From positions 1 to 14,917 of the forward strand of contig CBEUVQ010000047.1 in assembly GCA_965546615.1 (NCBI GenBank): a DNA stretch of 14,917 bases. The letters are read 5' to 3'. Origin of the DNA: CBEUVQ01 sp965546615 (lineage in GTDB: Bacteria > Bacillota > Desulfotomaculia > Desulfotomaculales > Desulfohalotomaculaceae). The notes under the pieces were generated by a model that had not been told where the DNA came from, made no database searches, and was given only the letters and a program-made list of their open reading frames with translations. Shown one piece after another: positions 1-6,309 of this stretch. Position 1 is the stretch's first letter, and each line of letters begins with the position of its first letter. Made by a program: the position numbers and the translations under genes.

Positions 1-62
1 CACCAAAAACCCCATAGTATGCTGAAAGCACTGCAAAAGGCAAGCTTTTGCAGTGCTAACAT
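1..62 (-). CDS. Start of an unidentified protein, cut by the window edge
   Basis: A reading frame opens at ATG 62-60 and runs off the low-coordinate end after 20 codons (begins MLALQKLAFCSAFSILWGFW). GGAGG lies 3-4 bases before the ATG, rather close, and a perfect consensus promoter lies about 15 bases upstream of the expected transcript start. These support a real gene start. The short stretch is hydrophobic with one lysine near the N-terminus, as in a signal peptide or first membrane segment, but it is too short to assign a family. A second, unsupported ATG lies at 15-13 in another frame. A strong hairpin covers codons 2-12. Identity unknown. Confidence 0.4.
   Translation of the reverse strand, partial: MLALQKLAFCSAFSILWGFW
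27..57 (-). repeat. 13-bp perfect inverted repeat (hairpin) at the start of the edge gene
   Basis: The arms AGCACTGCAAAAG (27-39) and CTTTTGCAGTGCT (45-57) are exact reverse complements around a 5-nt loop. There is no T-run after the hairpin on either strand, so it does not look like a simple terminator. It begins just after the ATG of the edge gene and lies about 20 nt from the predicted transcript start, so it would fold in the very 5' end of that mRNA. Confidence 0.75.
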
Positions 63-83
63 TCTCCTCCATTTGTCTAACAC

Positions 84-112
84 ATTATAAATTCAAGGCT
101 TATATTTGTCAA
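84..112 (-). promoter_or_regulatory. Perfect sigma-A consensus promoter
   Basis: On the minus strand TTGACA (112-107), a 17-nt spacer and TATAAT (89-84) match the housekeeping consensus at all twelve positions. The predicted start near 77 gives a leader of about 15 nt before the ATG at 62. It lies after the stop of the acyl-ACP-reductase-like gene, so it drives the gene at the window edge. Confidence 0.88.
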
Positions 113-133
113 GATGTCTGCTTGAAGTTGTCT

Positions 134-1210
134 TTAAGATGCCATAATTTTTGCATTTCTCTTAATTCTGTTTATTTGTTCTTCGGTAACGGCACGTTCA
201 AAGCTGCGCAGTCCTGACAATTTAAAGCCGTGTTTTTTGGCCAGAGCGGTAATCTCATCAACTTTTTTTACTGTTAATTCTCTTCCCAGCGAATAGTTTT
301 CATATCTGCCTTCCAACGAAAGCATCATCGTTTCTGCCATACAGGCGTAGGAAGTCCCTTTGGGGAAGCCGAAGTCCAAGTTGAAATTTACGTTCCCCGG
401 TACGTCAACAATACCTCCCTCAATAACCAGCACGTCATCGCGCTGCTCAATTACGCGTTTGGAAACATCCCGCGGACGGGCCACATCACAAACAACCGAC
501 CCGCTTTGCAGATCCTCAGGTTCAATTATTGTGTCCACATTGCTGGTTACTGTAATGATAATGTTAGCTGTTCTTAATGCTTCTTTTATATTGGAAGTGA
601 TTTTTGTCGCTGTACCTGTTTCGTATAAAATCTTTTGCGCTAAACTGTTTAACCGCGACTTATCCCGTCCCACTAAAGTTAAGTGTTTCACTTCTCTCGC
701 CATAATCAGCGAACAAACTCTGCCGATAGACCCGGTAGCCCCAACAACCGCTAAATGGCTGTTTTTTATATCGTGACCCATCATGCGTGCCGCAGCTTTA
801 GTTCCCTCGATAGCGGTGGCAACGGTATATGTATTCCCGGTAGTGACGGCAATATTTAAATTTTTAGCCACAGTAATGCCGGCATCTCCTACTACAGAAG
901 TAAACGCACCCAAGCCGACAATTCCGGCACCCAGTTTTTCTGCAAGCTTTCCGGCCTGAATAATCTTTTTAAGCACCGTTTCCTGGTTTAATGTTAACAT
1001 CTGCCTGGCAGTAAGCGGACAGGTGACAAACCAGCCCTCAATCTCCTTCCCCTGCAGAGATTTAACACCGGTGATGTGTGAAGCGGTAAAAGCCGGCATG
1101 CAGCGCAGTGCCTTTTCCACAACTGAATCCGGCATATATTTGGCAATACTGAATTTCCTTGAAACATCGGATGCATCCAGGGGGTGGATAATAAAAGCAA
1201 ATCTGTCCAT
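134..1210 (-). CDS. Long-chain acyl-ACP reductase-like dehydrogenase (AAR/COG5322-type)
   Basis: A 358-residue cytosolic dehydrogenase. Residues 155-163 carry a Rossmann nucleotide-binding loop (VVGATGSIG). TTGNT at 123-127, EGGIV at 264-268 and YACMAE at 288-293 match, from memory, the cyanobacterial long-chain acyl-[ACP] reductase (TTGNTHTA, GATGDIG, NGGIVEHS, ACFAES), and the similarity continues through the C-terminus (LTVKKVDEI...KHGF). Cys290 aligns with the catalytic cysteine that carries the acyl thioester (Cys294 in Synechococcus). Such enzymes reduce acyl-ACP/CoA to fatty aldehyde with NADPH; the substrate here is unproven. Start: ATG 1210 follows GGAGG by 8 nt; an in-frame TTG at 1225 lies before the site. 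It is 23 nt after the HTH gene stop, so the two are probably co-transcribed. It may be annotated generically as shikimate or amino-acid dehydrogenase. Confidence 0.75.
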   Translation of the reverse strand: MDRFAFIIHPLDASDVSRKFSIAKYMPDSVVEKALRCMPAFTASHITGVKSLQGKEIEGWFVTCPLTARQMLTLNQETVLKKIIQAGKLAEKLGAGIVGLGAFTSVVGDAGITVAKNLNIAVTTGNTYTVATAIEGTKAAARMMGHDIKNSHLAVVGATGSIGRVCSLIMAREVKHLTLVGRDKSRLNSLAQKILYETGTATKITSNIKEALRTANIIITVTSNVDTIIEPEDLQSGSVVCDVARPRDVSKRVIEQRDDVLVIEGGIVDVPGNVNFNLDFGFPKGTSYACMAETMMLSLEGRYENYSLGRELTVKKVDEITALAKKHGFKLSGLRSFERAVTEEQINRIKRNAKIMAS

Positions 1211-1233
1211 AAGCTTTCCCTCCAAAAAGATTA

Positions 1234-1758
1234 TCAGCGCTTGATAGCTTTCACTATCCCTAGCAGCATATTACAATCCACATGAATATCTTCTTTTATC
1301 GGCGATTGCCCTAACGGTAACCCAATCACTTCTTTATCCAGCACTGCTTCCACAAGCTTAATTCTTTGATCTGAACCGATCACAATCACCTGCTCACAGG
1401 TCTGAACCTTTGAAATAATGTCCATAATCAGATTCAACAAATCCAGCCCGCTGCTCTCTTTTACTAAATTCCACCTTTCCTTTTCCGTCAGCAGATAAAT
1501 TACATCAACGCCTTCTTTTTCCAGTGCAGCAGTTAACTCTTGTTTGTTAGCAACCGGAAAGCCTATCACACCTATACTCTTACCCTTTCTTATTTCCCCC
1601 ATATTTTCCAATCGCGAAACAAAAGTGCGATCTATTCCGACGCGGGCTGCCGCATCGGTTTGCGACAAGCCGTCCGCACGCATCTGCAATAGGCTGTTGA
1701 TAATGTTAAAAATTTTTTTCTTACTGATAATTTTGTTGCCAATCCGCAGCAAATCCAT
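1234..1758 (-). CDS. Helix-turn-helix protein with an alpha/beta C-terminal domain
   Basis: A 174-residue protein. Residues about 22-52 form a helix-turn-helix of XRE/Cro type (LSQTDAAARVGIDRTFVSRL). The remainder (about 60-174) alternates beta-strand and helix, with hydrophobic strands SIGVIGFPV (61-69) and QVIVIGSD (123-130), and may form a Rossmann-like ligand or nucleotide domain; I cannot name that family. Start: ATG 1758 has AGAGG 7 nt upstream. In-frame codons further upstream cross the palindromic operator and are unlikely to be coding. It lies directly before the acyl-ACP-reductase-like gene, so a role in controlling that gene or itself is a reasonable inference. No enzymatic motif is visible. 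Confidence 0.78.
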   Translation of the reverse strand: MDLLRIGNKIISKKKIFNIINSLLQMRADGLSQTDAAARVGIDRTFVSRLENMGEIRKGKSIGVIGFPVANKQELTAALEKEGVDVIYLLTEKERWNLVKESSGLDLLNLIMDIISKVQTCEQVIVIGSDQRIKLVEAVLDKEVIGLPLGQSPIKEDIHVDCNMLLGIVKAIKR

Positions 1759-1774
1759 TTCAATACCTCTGAGT

Positions 1775-1825
1775 ACTATATTTATCCTTTTCAAACACAA
1801 ATATGTGCACATATTTGTGTACAAA
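1775..1825 (-). promoter_or_regulatory. Operator-like 26-bp perfect palindrome over the HTH gene promoter
   Basis: Positions 1795-1820 are a perfect palindrome with half-site ACACAAATATGTG. Overlapping it, ATTTGT-GT-ACAAAT (1812-1825) forms a second dyad that reuses one outer arm. On the minus strand a -10-like TATAGT (1780-1775) lies about 14 bases downstream of the palindrome, so the palindrome covers the -35 region. This is the position expected of a repressor site. The regulator is not known; autoregulation by the adjacent HTH protein is the simplest guess. Confidence 0.6.
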
Positions 1826-1876
1826 TACATATTAACAAAAATTGCCTGTAGTTTCAATTTGGACTGCGCCACCAAC

Positions 1877-1906
1877 AAAAAGTAAAAAGGTGCACCAGGC
1901 ACCTTT
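1877..1906 (-). terminator. Intrinsic terminator after dusB
   Basis: AAAGGTGC (1906-1899 on the minus strand), a 5-nt loop and GCACCTTT (1893-1886) form an 8-bp stem, followed by a T-rich tail (TTTACTTTTTG). The stem begins at the dusB stop codon and separates the coaX-dusB unit from the HTH gene. Confidence 0.8.
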
Positions 1907-2858
1907 ATAAAGCGGCTAACAGCACTTCTTTCAATTCTTCAGGGGTTTTGCAGCAATTAATGCTTTGGCGCAGTTGAGCGGCACCGGGAAACCCTTTGGT
2001 ATACCAAGCAGCATGCTTGCGCATTTCGGCAACACCGATATATTCTCCCTTATCTTGAACAATTAAGTTCAGGTGGCGAAGCGCCATATTGATTCGTTCT
2101 TCCGGTTCCGGATCAGGCAGCAGTTCTCCGGTATTTAAGTAGTTTATTGTTTGGCTGAAAATCCACGGGTTGCCCATCGCCGCCCGGCCTATCATCACTG
2201 CGTCACAGCCCGTTACTTCCATCATTCTCGCCGCATCCTGCGGTTTTTTGATATCTCCGTTACCAATTACCGGCACGTCGACCGCTTCTTTAACTTGACG
2301 GATAATCTCCCAATCTGCTTCGCCGCTGTAAAACTGCTCCCGGGTACGCCCGTGCACAGCAACTGCCGCAGCTCCCGCCTCTGTCACTTTGACCGCTAAC
2401 TCAACCGCATTGATGCTGTTCTCATCCCAACCTTTACGCATTTTTACTGTAACCGGCTTGTCAACTGCCTGCACTACCGCTTTGACAATTTGAAAAGCAA
2501 GCTCGGGATTTTTCATCAAAGCACAGCCCTCGTTGTTTTTAGCAATTTTAGGGGCGGGACAGCCCATGTTGATATCGATGATATCCGCACCGCGGGCGGC
2601 AACTATCTTTGCCGCCTGCTTCATGTATTCGACATCGGAACCAAATATCTGAACACTCAGCGGACTTTGCTCACCGCTGAAATCCACCATACGCATCGTC
2701 TTTTTATTTCCGTAAAGCAGCGCCTGATCGCTGACCATTTCGGTGTATACTAAACCGCAGCCCATTTCCCGGGCTATTAGACGAAATGCTCGATCGGTAA
2801 CCCCGGCCATAGGGGCAGAAAATACCCGATTTGCTAACTTAACCGTTCCTATCTGCAT
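1905..2858 (-). CDS. dusB: tRNA-dihydrouridine synthase DusB
   Basis: A flavin enzyme that reduces uridine to dihydrouridine in the D-loop of tRNA using NADPH. Its 317 residues form a TIM barrel plus a C-terminal tRNA-binding helical domain. Visible family marks are APMAGVTD (15-22), MGCPAPKI (98-105) with catalytic Cys100, VKMRKGW (138-144), VHGRTR (168-173), NGDI (200-203) and the FMN-phosphate loop GRAAMGNPW (224-232). Start: ATG 2858 overlaps the end of coaX by 10 bases and has AAGGA 9 nt before it; the in-frame TTG at 2867 directly abuts that site and is less likely. The overlap implies translational coupling to coaX. It ends at a terminator. Confidence 0.95.
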   Translation of the reverse strand: MQIGTVKLANRVFSAPMAGVTDRAFRLIAREMGCGLVYTEMVSDQALLYGNKKTMRMVDFSGEQSPLSVQIFGSDVEYMKQAAKIVAARGADIIDINMGCPAPKIAKNNEGCALMKNPELAFQIVKAVVQAVDKPVTVKMRKGWDENSINAVELAVKVTEAGAAAVAVHGRTREQFYSGEADWEIIRQVKEAVDVPVIGNGDIKKPQDAARMMEVTGCDAVMIGRAAMGNPWIFSQTINYLNTGELLPDPEPEERINMALRHLNLIVQDKGEYIGVAEMRKHAAWYTKGFPGAAQLRQSINCCKTPEELKEVLLAAL

Positions 2859-3628
2859 GCAAACCAATCCTTATTACGATTGTAAATTAACCGCAGGCCG
2901 ATTAAGGTTAAAAACGGCTCTACTATGTCAATGGCAGTGGATTCTTTAGCAATCATTTCCGCCAAGCCGCCGGTGGCCAGCACTTTACATTCGCCCAATT
3001 CCTGTTTAAACCGGCGCACTATTTCATCAACTAAGCCGACATACCCAAAAATAATGCCGGCCTGCATGCCGTGAATAGTGTTTTTGCCGATGACAGATGA
3101 AGGTTTTTTTAATTCCACCCGCGGAAGTTTCGCCGCTTTGGCAAATAAAGCCTCGGTGGAAATACCGATTCCCGGTGCTATAGCTCCGCCGAGATATTCT
3201 CCTTTTTTGCTCACTGCGCAAAAAGTGGTCGCAGTCCCGAAGTCAACAATAGTCAGCGGTCCGCCATACAGGTTATAGCCCGCCACTGCATTGACAATTC
3301 GGTCTGAACCCACTTCACGGGGATTGTCCATTTTTATCGGCAGCCCAGTTTTAATTCCAGGGCCCACTATCATAGGATTGATGTTAAAAAACCGTTTACA
3401 CATCCGTTCTAAGTTAAGCATCAGCGGAGGTACCACCGAGGATATAACAATCGCTTCTACTTCCTTCATTTCTAAACGAGCATGCTGAAACAAATTAATC
3501 AAAATAATGCCGTATTCATCCGCGGTGCGCTCCCGGTCTGTAGATATCCGCCAGCGGGCAATAATTTCTTCGTTTTTAAAAACACCCAGCACAATATTAG
3601 TGTTACCAACATCAATAGCCAAAATCAT
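2849..3628 (-). CDS. coaX: Type III pantothenate kinase CoaX
   Basis: Phosphorylates pantothenate to 4'-phosphopantothenate with ATP, the first step from pantothenate to CoA. The 259 residues belong to the ASKHA fold. Visible motifs are the phosphate-1 loop DVGNTN (6-11), PREVGSDR (103-110) with the catalytic Asp109, DFGTATT (129-135), GGAIAPG (147-153) and ATGG (218-221). Start: ATG 3628 follows GGAGG by 7 nt; codons further upstream would run through the ribosome binding site. The site lies inside the 3' arm of a hairpin, so initiation could depend on RNA folding. The product of the panB/C/D genes upstream in this window is its substrate, although the genes are not in the same transcript unit. 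The C-terminus overlaps dusB. Confidence 0.95.
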   Translation of the reverse strand: MILAIDVGNTNIVLGVFKNEEIIARWRISTDRERTADEYGIILINLFQHARLEMKEVEAIVISSVVPPLMLNLERMCKRFFNINPMIVGPGIKTGLPIKMDNPREVGSDRIVNAVAGYNLYGGPLTIVDFGTATTFCAVSKKGEYLGGAIAPGIGISTEALFAKAAKLPRVELKKPSSVIGKNTIHGMQAGIIFGYVGLVDEIVRRFKQELGECKVLATGGLAEMIAKESTAIDIVEPFLTLIGLRLIYNRNKDWFACR

Positions 3629-3632
3629 AAAA

Positions 3633-3682
3633 AAGCCTCCATCTGACATAAATTAACACGACAATTTTATCAAAGGAGGCTT
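3633..3682 (-). terminator. Terminator-like hairpin that contains the coaX ribosome binding site
   Basis: On the minus strand AAGCCTCC (3682-3675) and GGAGGCTT (3640-3633) are exact reverse complements separated by 34 nt. The 3' arm is followed by more Ts and then the coaX ATG (GGAGGCTTTTTTATG). It begins 11 nt after the bioY stop codon. It could act as a leaky bioY terminator, as a lid on the coaX ribosome binding site, or both. The long loop makes it weaker than a typical terminator. Confidence 0.5.
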
Positions 3683-3693
3683 CAAGGTGCAAC

Positions 3694-4287
3694 TTACATC
3701 TCTTTATTGTTAACGCCGGAAACATATCCGCTGCCCAACCGTTTAACCACCGCAAAAGAAATTACCGCTGCAAACAAACCTTTAATCAAATCTAAAATTA
3801 TAAAAACAAGCATCCCGCTGATTATCTTCCATAAAGCGACAGCGGTGCCGAGATAAAAATTCATCATCAAATAAGTATAAGGTATGCCGACCAGGTAAAT
3901 CACAACCATGCCGGCAGTCATCGCCAGCGCATAATCAAAAAGACCTGCCGCCCGCTTCCTTTTATGGCTCAGTATCCCGCTGACATACGCCGCCGGTATG
4001 TATCCCAAAACAAAGCCAAAGGTTGGTTTTAATACATACAGCGGCCCACCGTACGGCTCCGTGGCAAACACTTGAAAGCCGACCAACCCCATCGCCAGAT
4101 AAACAAGCATGCTTAAAGCGCCAAGTCTCGCCCCGAGAATGCCTCCGGCCAAAACAACCATAAACGGAAGAATGCTGAACGGAACTGTCCCCAAAACCAG
4201 CGGGTAAAATCTAAACACCACCGCCACTACCGCTGTCGCTGCAGCCATAAGCGCCACCATCGTCATTTCTTTCGTTTTTAATTTCAT
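3694..4287 (-). CDS. bioY: BioY-family biotin transporter, substrate-binding membrane subunit
   Basis: A 197-residue integral membrane protein with about six hydrophobic segments (roughly 8-28, 34-50, 54-74, 88-105, 116-140 and 155-185). The family signature is visible in PFSILPFMVVLAGGILGARLG, broken here as PFSILPF (36-42) and LGARLGALSM (51-60), and in GGPLYVLKPTFGFVLGY (80-96). BioY is the S component of ECF-type biotin uptake; no A or T component is in the window. The assignment is strengthened by a BirA operator just upstream. The start ATG 4287 has GGAGGT upstream. No biotin synthesis genes are seen here, so the cell may rely on uptake, which the rest of the genome must confirm. Confidence 0.92.
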   Translation of the reverse strand: MKLKTKEMTMVALMAAATAVVAVVFRFYPLVLGTVPFSILPFMVVLAGGILGARLGALSMLVYLAMGLVGFQVFATEPYGGPLYVLKPTFGFVLGYIPAAYVSGILSHKRKRAAGLFDYALAMTAGMVVIYLVGIPYTYLMMNFYLGTAVALWKIISGMLVFIILDLIKGLFAAVISFAVVKRLGSGYVSGVNNKEM

Positions 4288-4307
4288 CTCAATTACCTCC
4301 CAAAATC

Positions 4308-4335
4308 GTTAACCACATTCTTTATCGCGGTTAAC
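4308..4335 (-). promoter_or_regulatory. BirA operator upstream of bioY
   Basis: GTTAACC (4308-4314), a 14-nt spacer and GGTTAAC (4329-4335) form an exact inverted repeat of the type bound by biotinyl-AMP-loaded BirA in Firmicutes. On the minus strand the upstream arm extends to TTGTTAACC. It lies 21 bases upstream of the bioY start, and an ATAAA run in the spacer could be part of the -10, so binding would block transcription when biotin is plentiful. Confidence 0.85.
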
Positions 4336-4376
4336 AATGCAGCTATAATTAATTCTTTATCTCCATACACCTGCTT

Positions 4377-5348
4377 TTAAAACCTCAATGATACGTCCCC
4401 TGACAGAAAAGTACGCAAACTGCCGTCATTCATTCTCAGCAGCAGTGCCCCGCTGTTGGATACCCCTTCTATCCAACCGTGATAGCTGCCGCTGATTGTT
4501 TCCACCCTTGCCTGACAGTGCTGCGATATGCACCAAGTGCGCCACTGTTTCAAAATCGGCTCAAAGCCCTGCTGCTGCCATTGAATATACAATTGATCCA
4601 GCCGGCGCAGCAATTCCTGCATAAGCTCAACTCTGGAAATTTCCGCCCCGCATTCATTTTTTAATGATGTCGTTTTATAACGCATCTCTTCCGGCCATTC
4701 TTCTGGCGATGAGTTTACATTTATACCGATGCCCACCACTACATAACGAACTTGATCGGCTTCCGCTCCCATTTCCACCAAAATGCCGCAAAACTTTCTG
4801 CCGTTGTAAAGCAGGTCGTTGGGCCATTTAATGCCTGCTCTTAGGCCACAGGCATTTTCGACAGCTTTCGCTACCGCCACAGCTGCCAGCATGCTTACCT
4901 GTGATATTTCCGCCGGACTCAGCTTAGGCTTGAGAATGGCAGAAAACGAAATATCTTTACCCGGTTGAGAAATCCAGCTTCTGCCCCGCCTTCCTTTACC
5001 GCCAACCTGCTGTTCGCTGATTACAACTGTACCTTGTTCTGCATCAGCGTTAGCCAATTTTTTGGCTTCTTCATTTGTGGAGTTGATTTTATGCCAGTGA
5101 ATAACATTGGTTCCGATAATATCGGTGTGCAAATTATTTTTTACTTCCTCGGGATATAATACATCAGGATTATTGATCAGCCGGTAGCCCAGCCGCGGTT
5201 GGGTTTCAATATCATAACCTTCTTGTTTTAATGTCCGAATATGCTTCCAGACCGCGGTTCTGGAAACAGAAAAATAACGGCAAATTTCCTCGCCCGATAC
5301 CCATTGGCCAAAGTTAGCCTTTAAAACTTTAAGTATTTTAGCCTTCAT
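4377..5348 (-). CDS. birA: Bifunctional biotin-protein ligase and biotin repressor BirA
   Basis: Activates biotin to biotinyl-AMP and attaches it to the lysine of biotin carboxyl carrier proteins; the N-terminal domain makes it a repressor as well. In 323 residues, 1-60 is a winged helix-turn-helix (WVSGEEICRYFSVSRTAVWKHI at about 16-37, shown in part), followed by the ligase domain with GKGRRGRSW (117-125, the biotinyl-AMP loop), KWPND (174-178), CGILVE (187-192) and GIGIN (206-210), and a C-terminal SH3-like cap. Start: ATG 5348 with GAAGGGAG 4 nt upstream; an in-frame upstream start at 5372 lies beyond the ribosome binding site. A BirA operator directly upstream predicts autoregulation, and a matching one controls bioY. 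Confidence 0.95.
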   Translation of the reverse strand: MKAKILKVLKANFGQWVSGEEICRYFSVSRTAVWKHIRTLKQEGYDIETQPRLGYRLINNPDVLYPEEVKNNLHTDIIGTNVIHWHKINSTNEEAKKLANADAEQGTVVISEQQVGGKGRRGRSWISQPGKDISFSAILKPKLSPAEISQVSMLAAVAVAKAVENACGLRAGIKWPNDLLYNGRKFCGILVEMGAEADQVRYVVVGIGINVNSSPEEWPEEMRYKTTSLKNECGAEISRVELMQELLRRLDQLYIQWQQQGFEPILKQWRTWCISQHCQARVETISGSYHGWIEGVSNSGALLLRMNDGSLRTFLSGDVSLRF

Positions 5349-5376
5349 AAAGCTCCCTTCCTCGATAACCACAAAC

Positions 5377-5404
5377 GTTAACCGTTTATGCAGATAAGGT
5401 TAAC
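5377..5404 (-). promoter_or_regulatory. BirA operator upstream of birA
   Basis: GTTAACC (5377-5383), a 14-nt spacer and GGTTAAC (5398-5404) form an exact inverted repeat, with AA following on the plus strand to give the TTGTTAACC extension. Both arms and the spacer length are identical to those of the bioY operator, while the spacer sequences differ. It lies 29 bases upstream of the birA start, which predicts repression of birA by its own product with biotinyl-AMP. Confidence 0.87.
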
Positions 5405-5410
5405 AATGAG

Positions 5411-5446
5411 ATTTAAAATTAACTGCCGGAAATGCCCGACAGTTAA
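5411..5446 (-). terminator. Intrinsic terminator after nadC
   Basis: TTAACTGTCGG (5446-5436 on the minus strand), a 6-nt loop and CCGGCAGTTAA (5429-5419) form an 11-bp stem with one U-G pair that exists only in the minus-strand RNA, followed by TTTTAAAT. It lies 7 bases after the nadC stop and closes the pan-nad block before birA. Confidence 0.75.
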
Positions 5447-5452
5447 ATAATA

Positions 5453-6298
5453 CTATTTAATTTCATTAATGTCCAGACTTATATCCAAAGCAGCGGCGGA
5501 GTGGGTAAGTGCACCGACGGAAATTAAGTTAACACCGCTTTTGGCCACTGCAACAATGCTTTCTTCCGAAATCCCGCCGGATGCTTCAACCAATGCCCGG
5601 CCGTTAATAAGTTCTACCGCCTCGCGCATGACGGAAGGATCCATATTGTCAAGCATAATGATATCCGCTTTGGCCCTCAGCGCTTCCTCCACACCTGCCA
5701 GTTCCTGCACCTCTACCTCAATTTTTACTGTATGGGGATTGCTGCGTCTTGCTAAATTAACAGCCTGGCTGATTCCGCCGGCAGCTTTAATATGATTGTC
5801 TTTAATCAAAATAGCATCGTACAGCCCAAAGCGGTGATTATATCCGCCGCCGACCCGCACAGCATATTTTTCCAGCATTCTTAAGCCCGGTGTGGTTTTT
5901 CTGGTGTCAACGATACGCACCGGATACATAGAAACTAACTCCACCAAAACCGCTGTTTTAGTAGCTATTCCGGAAAGGCGCTGTAAAAAATTCAGCGCCA
6001 ACCGCTCACCTGTCAATATCGCCCGCGCATTGCCCCGTATCTCCGCCAACACCATGCGGGGTTCAATTTTATCCCCGTCTTTAACTTTGGCATTAAAATC
6101 AATTTTCGGGTCCAGATGTTGGAAAACAAGTTTGGCAATATCAACACCGGCAGCAATACCGCTTTGTTTGGCATGAATAATTCCGGTAGTGGCTGCGTCA
6201 TTAGGTACAATGCTGTTGGTAGTAATATCGCCGGTGCCGATATCTTCTTCCAGACACCTTTTGATAATATCATCCAAAAGCAAAGGATTAAAGTCCAT
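5453..6298 (-). CDS. nadC: Nicotinate-nucleotide pyrophosphorylase (carboxylating), NadC
   Basis: Converts quinolinate and PRPP to nicotinate mononucleotide, CO2 and pyrophosphate, the third step of de novo NAD synthesis. At 281 residues it has the normal family length. Visible motifs are EDIGTGDIT (18-26), NFLQRLSGIAT (103-113), DTRKTTPGLR (131-140, quinolinate and PRPP contacts), KYAVRVGGGYNHR (144-156), IKDNH (165-169), LDNM (216-219) and EASGGI (238-243). Start: ATG 6298 with TAGGAGAGAG 4 nt upstream; the nadB stop codon TAG is part of this ribosome binding site, so translation is probably coupled to nadB. A longer in-frame start at 6340 would lie inside nadB and lacks such a site. Confidence 0.96.
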   Translation of the reverse strand: MDFNPLLLDDIIKRCLEEDIGTGDITTNSIVPNDAATTGIIHAKQSGIAAGVDIAKLVFQHLDPKIDFNAKVKDGDKIEPRMVLAEIRGNARAILTGERLALNFLQRLSGIATKTAVLVELVSMYPVRIVDTRKTTPGLRMLEKYAVRVGGGYNHRFGLYDAILIKDNHIKAAGGISQAVNLARRSNPHTVKIEVEVQELAGVEEALRAKADIIMLDNMDPSVMREAVELINGRALVEASGGISEESIVAVAKSGVNLISVGALTHSAAALDISLDINEIK

Positions 6299-6309
6299 AA
6301 CACTCTCTC

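Noticed and set aside
27..57. 13-bp hairpin as terminator of the acyl-ACP-reductase-like gene
   Set aside because: It lies 77 bases after that stop codon, downstream of a new consensus promoter, and lacks a T-run on either strand.
360..776. Plus-strand open frames across the window (for example 360-776, 1544-1885, 7045-7281, 9745-10047)
   Set aside because: All lie antisense to well-recognised minus-strand genes, have no family resemblance and no convincing ribosome binding sites; they are shadows of the real frames.
1759..1902. Longer form of the HTH protein starting at 1902
   Set aside because: The extra 48 codons would cross the terminator stem and the 26-bp palindrome, and a well-spaced AGAGG precedes the ATG at 1758.
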